This document shows positions 1 through 5,784 of a stretch of DNA of 6,534 nucleotides, one piece after another. Position 1 is the first letter of the stretch; each line of letters begins with the position of its first letter. The notes under the pieces are model-generated. The model saw nothing but the letters and a program-made list of their open reading frames with translations. It had not been told where the DNA came from and did no database searches. A program made the position numbers and the translations under genes. The stretch is from CAZRHR01 sp964599915. GTDB taxonomy: Bacteria > Bacteroidota > Bacteroidia > CAIKAF01. The stretch covers positions 1-6,534 of the forward strand of contig CAZRHR010000104.1 in the NCBI GenBank assembly GCA_964599915.1, in the 5' to 3' direction.

Positions 1-772
1 CAAATCCCGTCCGCAAGATATCATGGACTTTCGCATTGGTGTACGTAATATGACAGGGTCTTTGGTGCGTGGGTTTTTGTGTATCGAGATAAGAAAATCC
101 TTGGATATCGGGATCACCTTCTTGGATTTCCATTTGCGTGTAGTCAAGGCTTCGTCCATCGATTCTGGGTGGGGTTCCTGTTTTCATTCGGCCTGCCCTA
201 AATCCGAGTTGGGTGAGTTGTTCTGTAATTCCTGTAGCGGCTTTTTCTCCGGCCCTGCCTCCTCCGAATCTTTTTTCTCCAATATGGATGACACCATTTA
301 AAAAAGTGCCTGAAGTTAGGATGACGGTTTTGGCTTGAATTTTCACACCCATTTGCGTCACTACGCCCGTAGCTTGTCCTTTTTCCACTTGTATGCCCAC
401 CACCATGTCTTGCCAAAAGTCAACATTGGTATTTAACTCGAGGTATTTTCTCCAAGTGGTATTAAAGAGTTCTCTGTCATTTTGGGTTCGTGGGCTCCAC
501 ATGGCCGGTCCTTTGGAGCGGTTGAGCATGCGAAATTGGATGAGGGACTCATCGGATACAATGCCCGACATTCCACCGAGTGCATCAATTTCTCGGATAA
601 TTTGTCCTTTGGCAATTCCACCCATGGCGGGGTTGCAGGACATTTGTCCCATCCGTCCCATGTCCATGGTGATGAGTAGGGTTTTTGACCCTAGTTTCGC
701 TGCGGCATGAGCCGCTTCACATCCGGCATGTCCGGCGCCTACTACAATTACGTCGTATGAAGGTAACATCAT
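1..772 (-). CDS. mnmG: MnmG (GidA), tRNA wobble-uridine modification FAD enzyme, 3'-truncated by window edge
   Basis: The first 257 codons are visible and the frame runs off the window; family members are usually about 620 residues. MnmG works with the GTPase MnmE in the cytoplasm to add (carboxymethyl)aminomethyl groups at C5 of the wobble uridine (U34) of several tRNAs, using FAD, NADH and a folate one-carbon donor. Visible signatures are the N-terminal Rossmann FAD motif GAGHAGCEA (residues 12-20), the block CNPAMGGIAKG (46-56) whose Cys46 matches the conserved E. coli Cys47, EIDALGG (61-67), the GTFLNG/HIG segment (155-165), GGRAGEKA (171-178), RMKTGTPPRIDGR (195-207) and PCHITYTN (239-246). 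Two adjacent ATG codons (772 and 769) could start it; the upstream one is annotated, and the choice changes only one residue. The gene lies 52 bp after the DUF456 gene, and its leader contains the parS-like palindrome. Family identity is certain; the C-terminal MnmE- and tRNA-binding part is not visible. Confidence 0.97.
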   Translation of the reverse strand, partial: MMLPSYDVIVVGAGHAGCEAAHAAAKLGSKTLLITMDMGRMGQMSCNPAMGGIAKGQIIREIDALGGMSGIVSDESLIQFRMLNRSKGPAMWSPRTQNDRELFNTTWRKYLELNTNVDFWQDMVVGIQVEKGQATGVVTQMGVKIQAKTVILTSGTFLNGVIHIGEKRFGGGRAGEKAATGITEQLTQLGFRAGRMKTGTPPRIDGRSLDYTQMEIQEGDPDIQGFSYLDTQKPTHQRPCHITYTNAKVHDILRTGF

Positions 773-781
773 TTTTTAGAT

Positions 782-797
782 TGTTCCACGTGGAACA
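782..797. promoter_or_regulatory. parS-like ParB/Spo0J binding site (perfect 16-bp palindrome)
   Basis: The sequence TGTTCCACGTGGAACA is a perfect inverted repeat, eight bases per arm. It has the length and CACGTG core of bacterial chromosomal parS sites (generally TGTTNCACGTGAAACA), differing from that form by one base that makes it fully symmetric; identical or near-identical sites are known in pseudomonads. ParB (Spo0J) binds parS to organise and segregate the origin region. The site lies in the gap between the DUF456 stop and the mnmG start, 9 bases before the mnmG ATG. Seeing it is direct; the parS assignment rests on the match to the known consensus. Alternatives are an operator for another dimeric repressor or a small hairpin in the mnmG leader RNA. 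Confidence 0.75.
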
Positions 798-812
798 TTT
801 TATATTGGTGTG

Positions 813-820
813 CAAAAATA
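813..820 (-). promoter_or_regulatory. Candidate Bacteroidota -7 promoter element for mnmG
   Basis: Read on the minus strand, this is TATTTTTG, an exact fit to the Bacteroidota -7 consensus TAnnTTTG. It sits in the short gap just after the DUF456 stop codon, so transcription would begin near 805-808 and give mnmG a leader of about 35 bases that includes the parS-like palindrome. No TTTG or TTG -33 element is present at the usual spacing of about 17-23 bases, so this may be a weak or partial promoter. mnmG could also be read through from the upstream operon. Confidence 0.4.
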
Positions 821-824
821 AGGA

Positions 825-1334
825 TTAGCGAAGAGAAAGTAGGAGTTGACCCAGCTGAATGAAAACATGTATTCCAATGCCTGCCGCTACCATAAGCTTG
901 ATGCCTGTTCCAAGGAAAAAAGCCAGAAAAGCAGCAAAGCCTGAGGATAAGGCCGTACCCAAAGAATTTTGCTGGGAGAGTTCTCCAAGCATGGCCCCAA
1001 CCAATGGACCCATGAGAATGCCCGGAGGACCGAAGAATAATCCAATGATAGCGCCCCAATTGGCGCCGCTAATACCCGCTTGGCTTCCCTTGAATCGTTT
1101 GACCAAAATGCCGGGTAATACAAAATCCAAAAGCATGACCAATGCAGTGAAAAAGCCCCAAAAGACCAGCCAGGGCCAAGAAATAGAAAAAGGTTCAGGA
1201 AGGAACACATACATCCATAAAGAGGCGTACGCCAAGAGCGGTCCGGGTAAAATAGGGAGAAAACACCCAGCTACCCCAATAATCCATAGCAACAAGGCGA
1301 GACCCTGCCACATCCAAATCAACTCCGTCTCCAT
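825..1334 (-). CDS. DUF456 family small membrane protein
   Basis: This is a 169-residue, very hydrophobic inner-membrane protein of unknown function. Probable membrane segments lie near residues 8-28, 33-46, 53-75, 93-117 and 129-160. The DUF456 signatures are an early CFLPILPGPLLAY stretch (24-36), a second LPG in DFVLPGILVKRFKGS (70-84), and a Gly-rich segment GLFFGPPGILMGPLVGAMLGE (from residue 98) with repeated small residues that suggest tight helix packing. The basic stretch KRFKG (79-83) is probably a cytoplasmic loop. Its ATG (1334-1332) overlaps the ybeY TAA stop by one base (TAATG), so translation is probably coupled to ybeY. The stop is TAA at 827-825. Family assignment is by pattern recognition; no transport or enzymatic role can be claimed. 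Confidence 0.85.
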   Translation of the reverse strand: METELIWMWQGLALLLWIIGVAGCFLPILPGPLLAYASLWMYVFLPEPFSISWPWLVFWGFFTALVMLLDFVLPGILVKRFKGSQAGISGANWGAIIGLFFGPPGILMGPLVGAMLGELSQQNSLGTALSSGFAAFLAFFLGTGIKLMVAAGIGIHVFIQLGQLLLSLR

Positions 1335-1756
1335 TAAAATAATCTTCGGGCCAAAGCCGCATCCTCTGCTTTACGCATTTCCGCCTGCTGTTCCGGCGTG
1401 GCATCTGTGTAGCCCATCAAATGTAAAATCCCGTGAACCATGACGCGGTGCAATTCGTCCCGAAAACTGGCTTCCCATGTCATCGCTTGCTCTTTTACAC
1501 GGTCTATGGAAATGAATAATTCGCCGCTCAAAGGTCCTTTCCCTTCCGCATAATCAAAGGTGATGATGTCTGTGGGATAATCGTGGTTTAGGTAGGTTTT
1601 ATTCATCTCGTGAATACCTGCGTCACTCATCCAAATCATTTGAATGCGGTCTACCGTATGGCCATGAAATGCCACTTCGTTGGAAAGCCATTCTTTTACT
1701 TTTCCCGCATCATTTACGCGAAAACGCATGTCTTCGCTCTGTGTCCAAGTGATCAT
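1334..1756 (-). CDS. ybeY: YbeY, metal-dependent endoribonuclease for rRNA maturation and ribosome quality control
   Basis: This 140-residue protein has the usual length of bacterial YbeY (UPF0054). In the family it is a single-strand endoribonuclease involved in 16S rRNA 3'-end maturation and 70S ribosome quality control. The family core LNHDYPTDIITFDY (residues 56-69) is followed by GELFISIDRV (78-87) and the metal site HGILHLMGYTD (108-118). The canonical form is H-x3-H-x5-H; here His108 and His112 are present and the third ligand is Asp118, a substitution I recall as usual in Bacteroidota YbeY, so it does not suggest loss of activity. The ATG (1756-1754) overlaps the TGA of the upstream ATPase gene as ATGA, and the TAA stop shares one base with the DUF456 start. 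This indicates translational coupling on both sides. Confidence 0.95.
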   Translation of the reverse strand: MITWTQSEDMRFRVNDAGKVKEWLSNEVAFHGHTVDRIQMIWMSDAGIHEMNKTYLNHDYPTDIITFDYAEGKGPLSGELFISIDRVKEQAMTWEASFRDELHRVMVHGILHLMGYTDATPEQQAEMRKAEDAALARRLF

Positions 1757-2184
1757 ACAGCTGCCATTCGAAAGGCCATGGTCACACGGCTGCCATTGTC
1801 ATCGAAAGATACATGATCTGCGAATTTGCGCATAAGAAATACCCCGCGGCCACCTTCCTTCAATAAGTTTTTGGGATCCGTTGGATCTTCCAACTCATTT
1901 GGATTAAATCCATGTCCCTCATCTTTTACACAGACATAAAGGTTGGTCCCATCCCAATCTGCAAATAATTGGACTTGTTTGTCCGGATTGGTGGCATTTC
2001 CATGCCGTATAGCATTGCTGGTGGCCTCCGTGACGGCCATGAACACCACACTAAATGCCTCTTCCGGTAAAGAAAATTTATGGAAAATGGACCAAATCAA
2101 ATCCTCTAAACCGGCCATTTGCTCTATGGAGGAGGGCAGTGCGGCCAAAGGAGAAGTGACCCGCGTAAAATCTAATGCGCTCAT
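1753..2184 (-). CDS. RsbW-like GHKL ATPase / anti-sigma factor serine kinase domain protein
   Basis: This 143-residue protein consists almost entirely of a HATPase_c_2 (RsbW/SpoIIAB-type) domain. The N box reads EATSNAIRHG (residues 53-62), with the Mg-binding Asn57 and acidic Glu53; the G1 box is DEGHGF (88-93); the G2 box is GGRGVFLMRKFAD (111-123). In the family such proteins bind a sigma factor and phosphorylate an anti-anti-sigma STAS protein on Ser or Thr, so they act as partner-switching regulators in the cytoplasm. No sigma factor, STAS protein or PP2C phosphatase is encoded in the window, so the partner is unknown. The gene begins 4 bases after the DUF4175 stop and overlaps ybeY by 4 bases. 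The ATPase fold is clear. The anti-sigma role is inferred from family; another single-domain kinase-like role is possible. Confidence 0.86.
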   Translation of the reverse strand: MSALDFTRVTSPLAALPSSIEQMAGLEDLIWSIFHKFSLPEEAFSVVFMAVTEATSNAIRHGNATNPDKQVQLFADWDGTNLYVCVKDEGHGFNPNELEDPTDPKNLLKEGGRGVFLMRKFADHVSFDDNGSRVTMAFRMAAV

Positions 2185-2188
2185 TGCG

Positions 2189-5100
2189 TTAATAGGTATT
2201 GAAATATTGGGAGACTTTGGTTTTGTAATAGGGTTTTAAAGCAGGTGAAACCGTCCGTAACCACTCTTGCTCTCTCGCTTTGGCACGGAAATAATCCTCT
2301 AATTTTTCTTGCTGTAGGTCAAAAACACGGCGGTTTTCATTGGCTTGACGCTTTTCGTCTTGTTCCTGTTCTCGCTGGGCTTTATCCGATTCCATCATCC
2401 TTCTGGTGATGTCTTGCTGGCGTCGCAGGGTTTCGGCTGTAATTCTACGGTTTAAAATATCGGTTTCATTCTCTTCCATTTTTTGCATGATTTCACCCGC
2501 CATTTTTCGGCCCGACTCATTTAATTGTTGCATCATGCCTTGCAACTCTCTTCGGATTTGCTCTTGTTCTGCCGCCAAACGCGCTAAATCCTGCGACATT
2601 TGCCCATTGTTACCGCCTTGTTGACCTGAACCGCCTTCGCCTTGCCCACCCGGTTTTCCTTGCCCATTTTGTTCGCCGGGTTTGTCTCCTGGTTTCTTTC
2701 CCGGCTCACGGCCTTGCTGCTTTTCCGCTTGCTGTTGTCGCATCTTTTCCATGATTTCCTGCATCCGCTTTTCTACGCCCATTTGGCGTTGCAGAAGGGA
2801 TTGCATGGAGGAACCACTCGCACTTCCGGGCTTTTTACACGATCCGGATGGACTTCCTTGTCCTTGTTGTTGCTGCTTTTGTTGCTCGCGCATTTGGTCC
2901 AACACCTCGCTAAGCATGAGCGCTAAGTTATTGGCCGCTGTCATGGCGCCTTGTTGCCTTTGAACCGCCGGTGGAATCTGTCTCTCTCCTAAAAACTCAA
3001 TGGAACTCTGCATGTCGCGGCGCAAATCCCGCATTTCTTTGGTGATGATGCTTTCGATTTCTAAAACCCTTTTGGCCAAAGCTTCCAAACTATCTTCCAC
3101 TACTTTGGCATCTTCTACCAATTTTCGCTGACTTCTTGCCACTTCTCTCACGCGTGGATCCGTACGCTGGTAGGATTTGAGTGATTCCATGATCTGCTCT
3201 TGGTTCAAAGAAAGCCTAACTAAATTTTCAAGAAGTTGCCGTAAAGCCTCCATATCTTCTTCTTGTTGGCCTTCCTGTTCAAGCGCTGCTTCCATTTGTT
3301 TGGACATTTCGCGCATGTTCTGGGCCGCTTTTTGCTGAGCGGAACGGGCCTTTTGTTCTTTTTGTTGCTGCAATTGTTCTTGGGCTTGCTGCATTTGCGC
3401 CTCCGTTTCCTTCGCCTTTTCTTCTTGGCTGGGTAAATCTCGTGGCCGAGACAATCCTTTGTTTTGCTCTTCCGCCTTTTGCATTTCCTGCTTCAAAGCC
3501 TCAAATTGCTTGTTAAGTTCGGCTTGTCGACGCGCTTTCTCCTCCGGACTTAATCGGGTGTCTTTTTCAAGCCTTTCTTGTTCTTGTGCCAGATTTTCTA
3601 AGGCATCTTTCAAGTCTCTCAACTGCTGCTCGAGGGCCAATTGCTTATACAATTCTAAAGAACGGTCCAATTCCTTGCTCAAATCTTCATTGGACATTTG
3701 CATCTTGTCCATAAGTTCTTGCATTTTTTGGCGGTCCATTCTTTCCATGGCCTTTTCCATCTCCTTGAGCATCTTTTCAAGGTCTTGACTCCTTATATTT
3801 TCTAATAATTCTTCTAATTTTTTCTGCTTATCTAATATTTCTTGCTCTTCTTTGCTTAGACGCTCATCTCTGACGTTATTTTGCTGCTGTTGTAGACGTG
3901 TTTGCTCAAGTCGCTGCTCCATTTCTTTTTGTCGAGACAACAGGTCTTGTAATTTCTCCTTTTGGTTCCAATTGATGTCTTGGCTTTGCAGCATCTCGCG
4001 GCGCAATGTTTCGAGCGCTTCTTGTATTTCTTGGGCCTCTTTGAGGGATTCTTGTAGTCCGGATTGTACTGACGCTTGACCCTCTTGGCGCATGGCCCGA
4101 ATTTCTTCTTTGGTTGGAAGCCTTAGGGCCTGCATTTGGGTTTTGGTGGACTTACTTCCCCTTACGCCATCATTATCCCATACTTCGAAGTAATACCAAA
4201 CGGTTTCTCCGGGAAGTAAGGAAAGTACATCTGCATCCAACATGTGATTGAACCTTTGGGCGGGTGCAGCACCCATGGGTAAAGATAAATTGGCAGACTG
4301 AAAGGCTTTAGAGGCTGGAATTTCTTCGGCCTGGCCTTTCGCAAAACGAAATACAAGTCGCTTTAATCCATAGTCGTCTTCTGCCTTTCCTTGAAAATAA
4401 ATTCTTCCCGGTAAAAGGCTGTCTCGCCATTCTTGTACTTGAATGGAGGGAAACTGGTCTTGAATGACACGAATGACATACGATTGGCTGTCCGGACTAC
4501 CTGCAAATCGATTTGCCGGTGCAAGCTGGTAGGGCATTTCAGCCCTTATTTTTCGTTCAAACGAAAAAAGGTCTTTTTCTCCGCTTAAAATGTGTGTACT
4601 ATCTTGAAAAATGAGGTGAATCTTCTCTGTTTTTCTTGCTTTGATACGCCATTTTATTTTGGTTCCTTCCGGTACCGTAAGGTCTCCTCGATTGGCTAGG
4701 GTTTGTTTTCCTAAGCCAAGGTAATCCGGAAAATCAAGGTCCATTTCTAAGTGTAACACGGAGGGTCGCGGCACTACACGGAGATATACCGGGTCGGATA
4801 CATAAGCATCTGCTTGAAGTTGAAATACTTGGTCTTCACGAGGACTACGAAACGTATATTTGAATTTTCCTTTACCATCAGGTTCCATGCGGTAGGTATT
4901 TTCTCCATTTCTAAGGTAAACTACCTCTGGAACAATACGCCCTGCTGCTTCAACCGATAAGGTAAAATCTTCGTTTTCCAACACTTCCATGTCCGGATTG
5001 ACGATGTTCAACTCGAATCCTACATCGGGTTTAAACGTCTTGTTGAATCCCACTAAGCGTTGCGTGCTTCCGGTGATGGCCTCTGGTTTTCCAATGAGAA

Positions 5101-5647
5101 TTAGACCCAGCAAGCCCAAAGGAATAAGTGCGTATTTGAGATATCTTCTGTTGATGCTGAAATCAATGGCTTGTTGAAAGGGAATAGGTCGTAATTGCTC
5201 TGTTCGTTGCGCAATGGCCGCTTCAATCAATTCATTTTTTTGACTGGCCTGCCGGTTCATTTTCTCCAGTTGCAGCGTGTTGAGGAGGGCATCCTGTATG
5301 TCTGGAAAATGTTTGCCGATGATTTTTGCCGCTTCCTCATGGCTTAATCTTTTTCCAAGTCGGAAAAGGCCGAGAACTGGTCCTGCAATAAGCCAGGTCA
5401 ACCATCCCAGAATTCCGCCAAGGCTTCCAAAAAATAGAATGGCGCGCGGCATTTGACCGAATTGCCCCACATATTCTAAAAGAGCTGCAGATAAAAATAC
5501 CGCCAGCGAGCCACCTAAGCCTAAAATACCACCGCGAATAAGCTGGTTACGGTAGTATTTTCGGATAAATACCTCAATCTTATCAACCAATTGTAAAGTT
5601 CCCATCAAAAATATTCCGATAAATGGCCGGTTTGGAAAGTGCAACAT
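2189..5647 (-). CDS. DUF4175-type giant membrane-anchored coiled-coil protein
   Basis: This 1152-codon frame encodes a Bacteroidota DUF4175-like protein of unknown function. Hydrophobic helices lie near residues 38-63, 68-95 and 170-187. Basic residues flank them at RKYYR (29-33), FRLGKR (95-100) and NRRYLKY (166-172), so by the positive-inside rule the N-terminus and the 96-169 loop are cytoplasmic and everything after 187 is probably periplasmic. Residues 190-510 are beta-rich with KAEDDYGLKRLVFRF (421-435) and WYYFEVWDNDG (484-494), resembling extracytoplasmic beta-sandwich repeats. Residues 520-890 and 910-975 are rich in Gln, Glu, Lys and Met and predicted coiled coil. Residues 975-1018 form a Gly/Gln/Pro/Lys linker. 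A conserved-looking tail (1020-1152) ends with LKPYYKTKVSQYF. The start is uncertain: ATG at 5647 gives the longest form, but Met15 (ATG at 5605), just before LQLVDKIEVFIRKYYRN, looks more like a native start. It heads the tight operon with the ATPase, ybeY and the DUF456 gene. Confidence 0.85.
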   Translation of the reverse strand: MLHFPNRPFIGIFLMGTLQLVDKIEVFIRKYYRNQLIRGGILGLGGSLAVFLSAALLEYVGQFGQMPRAILFFGSLGGILGWLTWLIAGPVLGLFRLGKRLSHEEAAKIIGKHFPDIQDALLNTLQLEKMNRQASQKNELIEAAIAQRTEQLRPIPFQQAIDFSINRRYLKYALIPLGLLGLILIGKPEAITGSTQRLVGFNKTFKPDVGFELNIVNPDMEVLENEDFTLSVEAAGRIVPEVVYLRNGENTYRMEPDGKGKFKYTFRSPREDQVFQLQADAYVSDPVYLRVVPRPSVLHLEMDLDFPDYLGLGKQTLANRGDLTVPEGTKIKWRIKARKTEKIHLIFQDSTHILSGEKDLFSFERKIRAEMPYQLAPANRFAGSPDSQSYVIRVIQDQFPSIQVQEWRDSLLPGRIYFQGKAEDDYGLKRLVFRFAKGQAEEIPASKAFQSANLSLPMGAAPAQRFNHMLDADVLSLLPGETVWYYFEVWDNDGVRGSKSTKTQMQALRLPTKEEIRAMRQEGQASVQSGLQESLKEAQEIQEALETLRREMLQSQDINWNQKEKLQDLLSRQKEMEQRLEQTRLQQQQNNVRDERLSKEEQEILDKQKKLEELLENIRSQDLEKMLKEMEKAMERMDRQKMQELMDKMQMSNEDLSKELDRSLELYKQLALEQQLRDLKDALENLAQEQERLEKDTRLSPEEKARRQAELNKQFEALKQEMQKAEEQNKGLSRPRDLPSQEEKAKETEAQMQQAQEQLQQQKEQKARSAQQKAAQNMREMSKQMEAALEQEGQQEEDMEALRQLLENLVRLSLNQEQIMESLKSYQRTDPRVREVARSQRKLVEDAKVVEDSLEALAKRVLEIESIITKEMRDLRRDMQSSIEFLGERQIPPAVQRQQGAMTAANNLALMLSEVLDQMREQQKQQQQGQGSPSGSCKKPGSASGSSMQSLLQRQMGVEKRMQEIMEKMRQQQAEKQQGREPGKKPGDKPGEQNGQGKPGGQGEGGSGQQGGNNGQMSQDLARLAAEQEQIRRELQGMMQQLNESGRKMAGEIMQKMEENETDILNRRITAETLRRQQDITRRMMESDKAQREQEQDEKRQANENRRVFDLQQEKLEDYFRAKAREQEWLRTVSPALKPYYKTKVSQYFNTY

Positions 5648-5667
5648 GACAGCCTCGCAGCACTCAC

Positions 5668-5675
5668 CAAAGCTA
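5668..5675 (-). promoter_or_regulatory. Candidate -7 promoter element for the DUF4175–ybeY–DUF456 operon
   Basis: On the minus strand this reads TAGCTTTG, an exact match to the Bacteroidota -7 consensus TAnnTTTG. It is 20 bases upstream of the longest possible DUF4175 start (ATG 5647) and 62 bases upstream of the alternative ATG at 5605. A transcript would begin near 5660-5663. At the expected -33 distance the sequence is ACAAAAC rather than TTTG, so only the -7 half is supported. The position in the only sizeable gap before the operon favours it. Confidence 0.45.
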
Positions 5676-5717
5676 ATGTACGGAAAACAGCTGTGTTTTG
5701 TTTCAGGCGGTAAGGGT

Positions 5718-5725
5718 CAAATGTA
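5718..5725 (-). promoter_or_regulatory. Second candidate -7 promoter element in the same gap
   Basis: On the minus strand this reads TACATTTG, also an exact match to TAnnTTTG. It lies about 50 bases upstream of the TAGCTTTG element in the 137-bp gap between the cupin and DUF4175 genes. No TTTG is found at the standard -33 spacing. It may be an alternative start for the operon or a chance match in AT-rich sequence. The rest of the 5648-5784 gap shows no small gene and no convincing terminator. Confidence 0.25.
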
Positions 5726-5784
5726 AATTTGCCCACCTTGGCTTTATCATTGGAAATGTAATCAATAAAGCATGGTTCAATTCT

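Noticed and set aside
23..710. Plus-strand and alternative minus-strand frames in the first 700 bases
   Set aside because: The minus-strand frame starting at 772 translates to unmistakable MnmG through this whole stretch, so the others are shadows.
769..1059. A 96-codon minus-strand frame crossing the parS-like palindrome
   Set aside because: It is out of frame with the DUF456 gene, carries no recognisable motif, and would run through the gap and the palindrome.
859..1443. A 194-codon open frame on the plus strand
   Set aside because: It lies antisense to the DUF456 and ybeY genes, whose protein families are recognisable. Its translation is rich in Lys and Pro with no family motif, as expected of an antisense shadow.
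2594..2925. Low-complexity sequence that resembles tandem DNA repeats
   Set aside because: The repetition reflects Gln-, Gly- and Pro-rich codons of a linker in a continuous reading frame; no unit repeats exactly and there are no CRISPR-like spacers.
2642..4079. Several plus-strand open frames rich in Cys, Ser, Leu and Phe
   Set aside because: They are antisense to the Gln/Glu/Lys coiled-coil part of the DUF4175-type gene; its codon bias (CAA/CAG, GAA, AAA) keeps the opposite strand free of stops and creates Cys/Leu/Phe-rich nonsense.
5742..5770. Inverted repeat CTTTAT/ATAAAG as a possible terminator after the cupin gene
   Set aside because: The stem is only six AT-rich pairs with a 17-base loop and there is no following T tract, so it is not convincing as an intrinsic terminator.
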